Notes under the pieces: model-generated | What the model was told of the DNA's origin: nothing | The model's input: only the letters and a program-made list of their open reading frames with translations | Database searches by the model: none | Program-made: the position numbers and the translations under genes | Assembly: GCA_963833965.1 (NCBI GenBank) | Contig: CAWHZZ010000002.1 | Location: 1 to 64,000, forward strand | Length of the DNA: 64,000 bases | Direction: 5' to 3' | From: CAJCIW01 sp963833965 | Lineage (GTDB): Bacteria > Chlamydiota > Chlamydiia > Chlamydiales > Rhabdochlamydiaceae | In this document: piece after piece, positions 51,579 to 59,283 of the stretch | How positions within the stretch are numbered: the stretch's first letter is position 1 | Layout of the letters: each line of letters opens with the position of its first letter

Positions 51579-52223
51579 TTCAGCTTCAAATAGATGTTCG
51601 AAAGCCTCTACCCTAATTTTTGCCTCTTTCATATCGCGTCCCCAAGTGTAAAAGCCATGTCCACGAATGAGAAAGCCGCATATTTGGGGATGTTTTTGTA
51701 AACAGGTCGTTGCTTCAGCTGCCATTGCGGCGATGTCTTGAGAGTTCTCGAAAATGGGGATTTCCACCCGACTATCGTGAGCTTTAATACCCGGAAACGC
51801 TTTATGGATTTCGTATCCTTCTGTCACCAGCATCTTTTCATTTGGCATGATCCTTGTAAGCACTATGCCGTTCAAGGAGTGTGTGTGCAGCACAGCTCCC
51901 ACATCTTTGAACAGAGCATAGATGGCGGTGTGAAGAAGAGTTTCTGCGGAAGGTTTTTTCGTTCCGCCCTGCGATTTTCCCTCAAGGTCTACAATCAAAA
52001 CATCTTCAGAGGTCAGTTCTCCTTTATGTTTGCCAGAAGCTGTCACTACAACAAACCGCTCTTCTAATCTTCGTGAGAGATTACCCGATGTGGCGGGGCA
52101 AAGGCCGAGGCGGTTTAAAAAACTACCCGCTTCCACAATTTCTTCGGCGGCTTGATCAAAGGTAACAGCTGAAAGATTCAAGAAGGGAAAAAATAAGGCA
52201 AAAACGGAAAATGCAATACGCAT
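51546..52223 (-). CDS. mtnB: Methylthioribulose-1-phosphate dehydratase with signal peptide
   Basis: MtnB dehydrates methylthioribulose-1-phosphate, a zinc-dependent step of methionine salvage (class II aldolase family). The 225 residues start MRIAFSVFALFFPFLNLSA, a Sec-type signal peptide not normal for this enzyme. The enzyme part is complete: AGSFLNRLGLCPATSGNLSRRL, VVTASGKHKGELT, VLHTHSLNGIVLTR (zinc His-x-His), EGYEIHKAF and RGHGFYTWGRDMKEA (third His). It faces the broken mtnD and mtnA pieces. With those damaged, the pathway as encoded here cannot run, so MtnB may be on its way out or reused outside the cytoplasm. Confidence 0.85.
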   Translation of the reverse strand: MRIAFSVFALFFPFLNLSAVTFDQAAEEIVEAGSFLNRLGLCPATSGNLSRRLEERFVVVTASGKHKGELTSEDVLIVDLEGKSQGGTKKPSAETLLHTAIYALFKDVGAVLHTHSLNGIVLTRIMPNEKMLVTEGYEIHKAFPGIKAHDSRVEIPIFENSQDIAAMAAEATTCLQKHPQICGFLIRGHGFYTWGRDMKEAKIRVEAFEHLFEAELKIFAATKEN

Positions 52224-52474
52224 GAAGACTCCTTAGAAAGGGAGTTGATGGTATGCTTGTGAACAAAGAAAGTCAACGGGTCAAATGACGTTGCCAGCAC
52301 AGTCTCAGCTACTTCGATTCATAGAAACTCACCGAACAGCTCAGCGCGTATGCAATGACTGCTTTTTCGCGAGGGTGCCATTTGCACAATTTCAGATTTT
52401 TGAAATTTTCACATATTAATCGTGGTGAAAATAATTAAAAATAGATTATCAAGGAAAACAGCTGGAGGACCTCT

Positions 52475-55400
52475 ATGCTTTTAAAAAAGCCGATTTTGAG
52501 CAAAAAGTTTTGTTTCTTCTCGACACTATTTTTAACCGCTCCATCTCTTCTTCTTGGAACTAATCTCATGGTGACTACGGCCGGCGATAACAATGTCATC
52601 ATGGGCGGCACATTTTCGGGAAGTACAGGAGATTTGAGAGGTGTGCTCAACTATATTAACCAAAATGCGGGCACGTACGATGTGACCTTTGATTTAGGCA
52701 GTTCGAATACGATCACTCTCAATGCCATGCTGCCGATTTTGAACTTGAATGCAGCCAATACAATTATTCTGGATGGAACCAACAGCGGAACACAGATCGT
52801 GATCGATGGCGCAAGCACTTATCGTGGGTTTTTTTCTGTACAGGGACCGATCACTTTGGAGAATTTTACGATTCAAAATGTGGTAGCAAAAGGCGGCAAT
52901 GGTGGAGGTTCCAGTGAAGGGAGGGGCGGCGGCGGCATGGGAGCCGGTGCGGGCCTTTACGTTAACTCAGGAACGGTAAGGGTCTCCAATGTTACTATTA
53001 ACGATGCCTCTGCCCAAGGGGGTAATACAGGTGTTTCTTTGGGAAATAACTTTCTTTCGGGTTCAGGCGGTGGGGGCATGGGCGGTAACGGTGGCGATAC
53101 CGGCACCGGCGGGGGCTCCCCTGCATTCGCTGGGCCAGGAGGCGGTGGTGGTCTTGGGGGCGATGGGGGCATTGGTGGTCCCGATGCGTCTACTAATAAT
53201 GGAGTAGGTGGCGGTGGTGGAGGCGGTATCAATTGCGGGACTAATTTTACAGGCCTAGGGGGAAATCAAGCCACAGCTGGAGCAGCTGGAGGTGGAATCG
53301 GGGCAGCTGGCGCTGGCAGTGGCGCCAATGGCAATGCTTCAGCGGGAGGAGCAGGAGGAGCTACTGGCGGCGGCGGCGGCGGTGGTGGTGGTGTCACATC
53401 TGCTGGCGCCATATGTGGTGGGGGAGGGGGAGGAGGAATTGGAGGAGCAAATGGAACGGGGGATGGAGGAGCCGGAGGATTCGGTGGCGGCGGCGGGGGC
53501 AATGGGTGTACTGGCACGTTAGGTGGAGCTGGGGGATTTGGAGGTGGTGGCGGCGGTGGCAATTGTACTGGAGGTCCAGGAGGATTTGGAGGAGGAGGGG
53601 GCGGCGGTGGAGCCGGTTGCGGTTCTTCATCGGGATTTGGCGCCGACGGGGGCTTTGGCGGTGGTGGAGGAGGTAGTGTATTTATCCCTCCTAGCTCTGT
53701 TGTTGGTGGGGTTGGCGGCGGCGGTGGAACACTAGGGGGTGGTGGCGGAGGGGCCGGTTTTGGAGGTGCCCTTTTTGTAAATTCGGGCTCTTCATTGGTA
53801 GTTCAGGGATTTTTCAATACAGGTTTAGGCTCTAACTCGACGACCTTCGGAACCGGATCGAATCAGGGGTGGAATGCCGGTAACGATGCCTTCTTCCTCA
53901 CGGGAGCGAGCATTGTATTAGATCCCGATGGTTCTACGATCACCTTTAATAATTCCATAGCTGATGATAGCGCTGGTTCTTTTGAAGGAGCTCCTTCGGG
54001 AGTTACTACCGGGACCGGAGCAGGGGCTGAACTGATTGTCGGCACAGGGAACCCTGCTGGGACCGTCGTACTCACAACGGCAAACACTTATAGTGGAGGC
54101 ACAAATCTCACGAAAGGGACTGTTAATGTCGGGAACAACAACTCGCTTGGGTCTGGGTCTTTAAGCTACACCACTAATAATGGCAACACTTTGCAAGCGG
54201 GCGCTTCTGTGAGCATTGGTAATGCCATTAATTTAATTACAAATGGTATTATTGATTCCAATGGCAACATCTTTACGTTTCCAAACACTATCTCTGGAGC
54301 AGGCTCTTTAACAAAACAAGGCGCTGGTACTGCAAATCTTTTGGGGACAAACACGGTAGGCCCCATTGTTGTTAATGCGGGGGATCTAGCGATCAATGGA
54401 ACAACGACCGCTACACAAACGACCGTGGCCCCTGATGGCATTTTAAGCGGAACTGGCACTCTCAATGGCCCCGTGACGGATAATGGAACAGTCTCGCCGG
54501 GAAATAATTCACTTGGCGCTCCCATAGGCACACTTAACATTGTCGGTGCTTACGGGCAAGAAGGAGGTTCTTCTTTGGCGATTGATTTGACGCCCTCGGC
54601 GAATGATCTTTTGAATATCACCGGGGCCGCATCGATTTTACCTAATGCGACATTAGATTTGTTTCCGTCTTCCGGAAATTATCCCTTATCAAGTGTCTAT
54701 ACGATTGTCACCACAACTGGCGGGGTTACAGGAACATTCAGCAATGTAATTAACAACTCATCTCTTGTTCGATTTGCTGTTATCTATACTCCGAACGATG
54801 TACAGCTTAAAGTCATTATTAATAATTTAGCCACTTTTGCTCCTGGTGGAAATCCTACAAAGGTTGCCACCTATCTGGATTCATTGAATCCACCTCCGGA
54901 AAGCGATCTTGCTTATGTGCTCAATGTCTTGAGATCTTTGACACCGGACTCGCTCGAGACGGCATTGAACCAGCTCACTCCTGCGCCTTATAAAAATTTG
55001 ATCCTCGCACAACAAGAAAGTGTGTTCACCGTTATAAAAGGGATAACAAATCGTTTCGAGGAACTCCTCGATATACGCTGCCGAACGAGGGAAGATAAAA
55101 AACATTATGCATTGTGGAGCAGCCTTTATGGAGAATGGTCATCGCAAGGCAACAAAGGGAGTCGTTTTGGATATCATTCCGACGGAGGAGGAGCGATCAT
55201 CGGCGCAGACTATTCTTTCACTAATCACTTTGACCTCGGCCTTGCAGGCGCTTATTCCTATAGTCACGTGCATGCGCGCGACTTTTCTGCAAAAGGCCGG
55301 ATCAATAGTTATTATGGAGCCATTTACGGGGTGCTGCATACGCATCGTCTTTTTCTCGATATGGCCTTCCTGGGCGGCTTCGACGATTTCGACGCTTCTC

Positions 55401-55951
55401 GCAGAATCCATTTTGGAGCAGCAGGCGCTGGTAAAGTGCATCGCACAGCTCATACGGATCACAACGGGTACGATCTCGATGGACATGTCGCTGCAGGGGT
55501 CATCTTAGGGCACAATAAGTCTGTCTTTGTTGCTCCTTTTATCTCTGTAGACTATCTCTATGTTAATGAAGATGGATTTAAAGAAAGCGGCGCAAAGAGC
55601 CTCAATTTAAAAGTGCGTCAAACCAGTGATAAGATGTTGAGAAGTGAAGCGGGGATCAATTTGACGAAGTGTTACAAAATCAGATATGGAACATTGGTGC
55701 CAGAGATCCGCATGAGCGCAGTCCGCGAAAGTCGGTTTTCCGGAAGACACTACCGCTCCAAGCTCGTCGGTGAACCAGGCTCTTTTGTTGTATCGGGAAT
55801 CTATCCTAGCCGTACTTTATTTTCTCCAGGGGCTGGGATTTCGGGAATCTTCTTTGAAGACAAAATGACAGTTTCGCTTCTTTATGACGGAGAATACGGC
55901 GAACGCTATAATGATCAAGTCGCTAGAGCTGAATTTGCCTGGGAATTTTGA
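52475..55951 (+). CDS. Pmp-like autotransporter with long polyglycine region
   Basis: This 1158-residue protein has a signal peptide (FCFFSTLFLTAPSLLLG). The passenger begins with beta-helix-like repeats (NTIILDGTNSGTQIVIDG, TLENFTIQNV, GAGLYVNSGTVRVSNVTI). From about residue 190 to 430 it is mostly Gly with Ala, Asn and Thr. The helix then resumes with GGALFVNSGSSLVVQG and autotransporter-associated repeats (TYSGGTNLTKGTVNVGN, LTKQGAGTANLLG). The last 280 residues are an autotransporter barrel (HYALWSSLYGEWSSQG to VARAEFAWEF, ending in the aromatic residue required for Bam recognition). GGAL-type motifs recall chlamydial polymorphic membrane proteins. The passenger should lie on the cell surface. 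Confidence 0.82.
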   Translation: MLLKKPILSKKFCFFSTLFLTAPSLLLGTNLMVTTAGDNNVIMGGTFSGSTGDLRGVLNYINQNAGTYDVTFDLGSSNTITLNAMLPILNLNAANTIILDGTNSGTQIVIDGASTYRGFFSVQGPITLENFTIQNVVAKGGNGGGSSEGRGGGGMGAGAGLYVNSGTVRVSNVTINDASAQGGNTGVSLGNNFLSGSGGGGMGGNGGDTGTGGGSPAFAGPGGGGGLGGDGGIGGPDASTNNGVGGGGGGGINCGTNFTGLGGNQATAGAAGGGIGAAGAGSGANGNASAGGAGGATGGGGGGGGGVTSAGAICGGGGGGGIGGANGTGDGGAGGFGGGGGGNGCTGTLGGAGGFGGGGGGGNCTGGPGGFGGGGGGGGAGCGSSSGFGADGGFGGGGGGSVFIPPSSVVGGVGGGGGTLGGGGGGAGFGGALFVNSGSSLVVQGFFNTGLGSNSTTFGTGSNQGWNAGNDAFFLTGASIVLDPDGSTITFNNSIADDSAGSFEGAPSGVTTGTGAGAELIVGTGNPAGTVVLTTANTYSGGTNLTKGTVNVGNNNSLGSGSLSYTTNNGNTLQAGASVSIGNAINLITNGIIDSNGNIFTFPNTISGAGSLTKQGAGTANLLGTNTVGPIVVNAGDLAINGTTTATQTTVAPDGILSGTGTLNGPVTDNGTVSPGNNSLGAPIGTLNIVGAYGQEGGSSLAIDLTPSANDLLNITGAASILPNATLDLFPSSGNYPLSSVYTIVTTTGGVTGTFSNVINNSSLVRFAVIYTPNDVQLKVIINNLATFAPGGNPTKVATYLDSLNPPPESDLAYVLNVLRSLTPDSLETALNQLTPAPYKNLILAQQESVFTVIKGITNRFEELLDIRCRTREDKKHYALWSSLYGEWSSQGNKGSRFGYHSDGGGAIIGADYSFTNHFDLGLAGAYSYSHVHARDFSAKGRINSYYGAIYGVLHTHRLFLDMAFLGGFDDFDASRRIHFGAAGAGKVHRTAHTDHNGYDLDGHVAAGVILGHNKSVFVAPFISVDYLYVNEDGFKESGAKSLNLKVRQTSDKMLRSEAGINLTKCYKIRYGTLVPEIRMSAVRESRFSGRHYRSKLVGEPGSFVVSGIYPSRTLFSPGAGISGIFFEDKMTVSLLYDGEYGERYNDQVARAEFAWEF

Positions 55952-56054
55952 AACGGTGTACTAGGGAGCGTTTTCAAAATAGGCGAGCGCGTACGTTATG
56001 GGATTGCCTGAAATTTTTCCGGTAGATAAATTCTTTCTCAAATGAGGAGAATTT

Positions 56055-56498
56055 ATGGCTGCCGAGGCTCTGCATCATTTCATTGAAAAATACAATATTT
56101 TACAGAAGCCCACCGAACAGTTCAGCGCATTTTTCCAAGAACATCCCACTGCTTATAAAGCCGCCTTGCTTGTCAATCACATCTTTCGCGCTCTCGCGAT
56201 GACTGCGTTTTGCGCCGTGCTGCCTTTTTCTGCCCCCCTGAACATCGCGATCTGTTTTGCAGGCTCCCTCTTCTATCGCCTCACAGTAGAAACGAATTGC
56301 GCCTATAAATTTGCATTGCCGGCCTTTGCTGGTTCCATTGCAATTCCAGTGGGGATGGTTGCATTGACAAATATCATCACAGGCGTTGCTTTTGCTTCTC
56401 TGTATGCCTTTGGGCTAGCGGTCCTTTCTCTTGTTCCGCTTGCCGCCTACGTGACCTATATTGCTTTGACTGTCAATTACGATGTGGATAATCGCTAA
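56055..56498 (+). CDS. Small multipass membrane protein of unknown function
   Basis: This protein has 147 residues. A soluble N-terminus (MAAEALHHFIEKYNILQKPTEQFSAFFQEH) is followed by about four hydrophobic segments: LLVNHIFRALAMTAFCAVLPF, LNIAICFAGSLFYRL, FAGSIAIPVGMVALTNIITGVAFASLYAFGLAVLSLVPLAAYVTYIAL. ATGAGGAG stands before the ATG. The stop overlaps the end of the next gene on the minus strand by four bases. The family is not recognised. Confidence 0.6.
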   Translation: MAAEALHHFIEKYNILQKPTEQFSAFFQEHPTAYKAALLVNHIFRALAMTAFCAVLPFSAPLNIAICFAGSLFYRLTVETNCAYKFALPAFAGSIAIPVGMVALTNIITGVAFASLYAFGLAVLSLVPLAAYVTYIALTVNYDVDNR

Positions 56499-57067
56499 TA
56501 GATCTGGATTTCCAGCTCGTTTAAGAGGGCTAAAACTTCGGGGTTGGAAAATTTTGCATTTTTTAAGGGATTGGTCAGAGGATTGATTGAATAATTGATT
56601 GCCCCGACAAAATTGGCCTTGCATAGATTCGAATTGTGAAAAGTGCTTCCTTTCAAGTCCGACCCGGAAAAATCGGATTCTGAAAGATTTGCATTCGTGA
56701 AATGCGTTTCTCGAATCGTGCAATGCAAAAATGGAGTGTTTTTAAGATTAAGATCGGAAAAATTGCACATTTCGATGAGGCAATGAGTGAATTTCAATGA
56801 CAAAAACATCGGATCGCTTTTTCCGAAGTTGACACCGATAAACTTGCATTGGTTAAACTCCAAATTCTGAAGCCGGCATCCATTGAACTGAACTAAACTC
56901 AAATTGCAATTGACCATTTTGCAATCGAGAAATTTTGCCCCTGTCAGATCGCTTTTGGTAAAGTCGCAATTTTCGAAGTTGCAGTTAAAAAAATTCTCGT
57001 GTTTGAGATTTTCGCGAGTTAAGGCTACTTTTTTGAACGTTTGATTTTCAAATTCCATATAGTGCAT
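56495..57067 (-). CDS. Pentapeptide-repeat protein
   Basis: This 190-residue protein is built of pentapeptide repeats with Phe or Leu at every fifth position: FNCNFENCDFTKSDLTGAKFLDCKMVNCNL, FNGCRLQNLEFNQCKFIGVNF and ANLSESDFSGSDLKGSTFHNSNLCKANFVGA. These fold into a square right-handed beta-helix. Some relatives mimic DNA and bind gyrase and others are effectors, but most are uncharacterised. There is no signal peptide. It converges with the small membrane protein gene. Confidence 0.8.
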   Translation of the reverse strand: MHYMEFENQTFKKVALTRENLKHENFFNCNFENCDFTKSDLTGAKFLDCKMVNCNLSLVQFNGCRLQNLEFNQCKFIGVNFGKSDPMFLSLKFTHCLIEMCNFSDLNLKNTPFLHCTIRETHFTNANLSESDFSGSDLKGSTFHNSNLCKANFVGAINYSINPLTNPLKNAKFSNPEVLALLNELEIQIY

Positions 57068-57204
57068 TATACAGACTGTTTTAGAAACCGTCTATTGGTT
57101 AACGAAAAATTTTCTTGGGAAAAATTAAAGGCATCTTTTTGAGTTCCATACTGGAAATTTAACGACACGATTAAATTATTACCAAAATGACAGGATTAAC
57201 TCTC

Positions 57205-58221
57205 ATGAACATCTCCTCTAAAAATCGACAAATACAGCTGATTTCAAGACCAAAGGGATTGCCTTCCCTCGAAAATTTTAAACTTCACATGGGTCCAATC
57301 CCGGATTTGAAAGAAGGCGAAGTCCTAGTTCAATGCCTCTGTTTGTCCGTGGACCCCTATATGCGCGGGCGCATAGGCGGTCGGCCATCATCTCACCCAC
57401 CCTTTCCGCTCCATGCGCCCGCAAATGGAGATGGGGTTGGCCGAGTGGTGTTTTCTAAGGATCGACAATTTCAGCCTGGCGATGCCGTCTGCGGTTACTT
57501 AGATTGGGCAGAGTACTGCGCCCTTCCCGGGGCCTCTTTGAGAAAATTTGATTCGCAAGAAATTCCACCCTCAACTGCACTTAGTGTGATGGGTATGCCT
57601 GCGCTGACAGGCTATTTTGGACTGCTAGAAATCGGTTGTCCTAAACCGGGAGAAACGATCGTAATTTCTGGTGCAGCGGGCGCTGTGGGGACGATTGTGG
57701 GCCAGATTGCGAAAATCCGAGGCTGCCGCGTCATCGGCATAGCCGGCAGCGATTTCAAAGTGGATTATTTGTTGAAGGAAATGGGATTCGATGGAGCTGT
57801 GAATTACAAAGATTCTAATTGGGCGAGCGCTTTGGAACAATTCTGCCCCCAAGGCATCGACATCTATTTTGACAATGTTGGGGGCGCGATTACGGATGAA
57901 GTCATGAAACGGATTAACCGTCAGGCGCGTGTGATATTGTGCGGCCAAATTTCTACTTATAATCAAGAGCAGCCGGAAATCGGGCCCCGCCCTTTTCGTC
58001 AATTGATCGTCAAAAGCGCCATGGCGCGAGGGTTTCTTGTTTTTGATTACAAAGAGCGTTTTCCTGAAGGCAGGGAGCAGCTGAAAAATTGGTGGAAACA
58101 AGGCAAGATTAAGGCTTGCGAGACCATCGCGAAAGGGTTAGAAAATATCCCACACGCTTTCTTGGGTCTTTTTTCAGGAGAAAATCTCGGCAAACAGCTC
58201 GTGCAAATTGAGGTTGAATGA
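57205..58221 (+). CDS. NADP-dependent medium-chain oxidoreductase (CurA/leukotriene-B4-dehydrogenase type)
   Basis: The second ATG (57205, MNISSKNRQIQLISRPKGLPS, 338 residues) is typical of the family; a first ATG at 57187 adds six residues. Motifs: VLVQCLCLSVDPYMRGRIGG, GMPALTGYFGLLEIGCPKPGETIVISGAAGAVGTIVGQIAK (cofactor site), and IDIYFDNVGGAITDEVMKRINRQARVILCGQISTYN. These enzymes reduce carbon-carbon double bonds of reactive alkenals and quinones with NADPH. It lies five bases before an acetyltransferase gene. Confidence 0.88.
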   Translation: MNISSKNRQIQLISRPKGLPSLENFKLHMGPIPDLKEGEVLVQCLCLSVDPYMRGRIGGRPSSHPPFPLHAPANGDGVGRVVFSKDRQFQPGDAVCGYLDWAEYCALPGASLRKFDSQEIPPSTALSVMGMPALTGYFGLLEIGCPKPGETIVISGAAGAVGTIVGQIAKIRGCRVIGIAGSDFKVDYLLKEMGFDGAVNYKDSNWASALEQFCPQGIDIYFDNVGGAITDEVMKRINRQARVILCGQISTYNQEQPEIGPRPFRQLIVKSAMARGFLVFDYKERFPEGREQLKNWWKQGKIKACETIAKGLENIPHAFLGLFSGENLGKQLVQIEVE

Positions 58222-58225
58222 TCTA

Positions 58226-58657
58226 ATGCTCAGTCTAAGAACTGGAGGCAAATCAGAGATGGCATGGATCAATAGCTGCTATGATGAGGTGGGATTTGTT
58301 CATTCCGATTTTAATAAAGAAATCATCGCGATTGCTGAATATGAAGGGCAGAAAGCTGGACTGGGTCGTCTTGTCACCATTGATGATGACCATTTTGAGC
58401 TTGGAGGAATGTACGTTTTTAACCAATATCGAGGCAAAGGAATCGCTAGAGAAATTGTCAGATTTCTGTTAAACCATGTAAAGCATTTACAAACAGTTTA
58501 TTGCATTCCATTTGAACACTTGACTCATTTCTATGCAGGTTGCGGATTTGAACTTTGTGTTCAGCAGGATCAGGTTCCGCAAGAAATCTTAGAAAAATTT
58601 CATTGGTGCAAAGAGAAATATCCAAGTCCTACTTCTCTTATGGTTCAGAAAAAATGA
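58226..58657 (+). CDS. GNAT-family N-acetyltransferase
   Basis: The ATG at 58226 (MLSLRTGGKSEMAWINSCYDEVGFVHSDF, 143 residues) lies five bases after the reductase gene. The acetyl-CoA-binding signature is MYVFNQYRGKGIAREIVRFLLNHV, preceded by LGRLVTIDDDHFELGGM. The ending CIPFEHLTHFYAGCGFEL is normal for GNAT enzymes. The acceptor substrate is not known. Confidence 0.82.
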   Translation: MLSLRTGGKSEMAWINSCYDEVGFVHSDFNKEIIAIAEYEGQKAGLGRLVTIDDDHFELGGMYVFNQYRGKGIAREIVRFLLNHVKHLQTVYCIPFEHLTHFYAGCGFELCVQQDQVPQEILEKFHWCKEKYPSPTSLMVQKK

Positions 58658-58661
58658 AAAA

Positions 58662-58703
58662 GATCGACTCCTTTGCAGAAATCGGAGTCGATCAATTTTT
58701 TTT
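58662..58703. terminator. Bidirectional terminator between the acetyltransferase and cupin genes
   Basis: GATCGACTCC (58662-58671) pairs perfectly with GGAGTCGATC (58684-58693). A run of T follows and a run of A precedes, so it can stop transcription from both converging genes. Confidence 0.85.
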
Positions 58704-58714
58704 CGCTCTGCGGT

Positions 58715-59146
58715 CTATCGCCAGGGTAAGAGCATTTCTTTGCCGCTTGAGTCAAAAATCTTGGAATCGATGCCGATGACGAGAATTTGGTCGGTAGGTT
58801 CTTCGCCAACGTTAATGAGCTGATGGGGGATGTTGGCAGGGCAAATTAAAGTCGCGGGGGCCTTGCATCGCACCTCTTTCTCTCCGATCATGGCGATGAC
58901 TTCCCCTTTTAGCAAAATGAAAACCTCTTCAGTTTCATGAGTATGTCGGGGCGTTTTGGAACCCACAGCGATGCTCGATCTCCAAATTTCGAATTCGTGC
59001 GATCCCATCCCCTTTGTAGCCAAGCCTTTTTGAAAGTTTCCGTGCATGGAGTATTGTTTAATTTCATCATGCGGAAATGCAAAATTGTCCTCCGCGCAAA
59101 GCGTAGAGAGACAAAGGATTCCGAGAAAACAAGAGATTAGTTGCAT
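58715..59146 (-). CDS. Exported cupin-domain protein
   Basis: The ATG at 59146 gives a signal peptide (MQLISCFLGILCLSTLCAED) and 143 residues; an earlier in-frame start would put 11 residues before it. The cupin metal site is visible: PRHTHETEEVFILLKGEVIAMIGE (His, His, Glu) and, later, CPANIPHQLINVGEEP (His). Such small cupins bind metal or a small ligand in the periplasm; the role here is unknown. Confidence 0.78.
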   Translation of the reverse strand: MQLISCFLGILCLSTLCAEDNFAFPHDEIKQYSMHGNFQKGLATKGMGSHEFEIWRSSIAVGSKTPRHTHETEEVFILLKGEVIAMIGEKEVRCKAPATLICPANIPHQLINVGEEPTDQILVIGIDSKIFDSSGKEMLLPWR

Positions 59147-59283
59147 GGCGATGGCTCCTTCCGTTAGAAAAAAAACCACTTTGCGCGAATATGGGAGTTC
59201 TGGTCAATGCCAATGCTTTACAAAAACAAAAGCAGAGCAGTAACTTGAGAGGAAACTGTTGATTTCATGGATGTATCACACAA

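Noticed and set aside
53266..53562. Polyproline open frames opposite the autotransporter gene
   Set aside because: They are the complement of the Gly-rich block (GGN codons read as CCN) and have no ribosome site.
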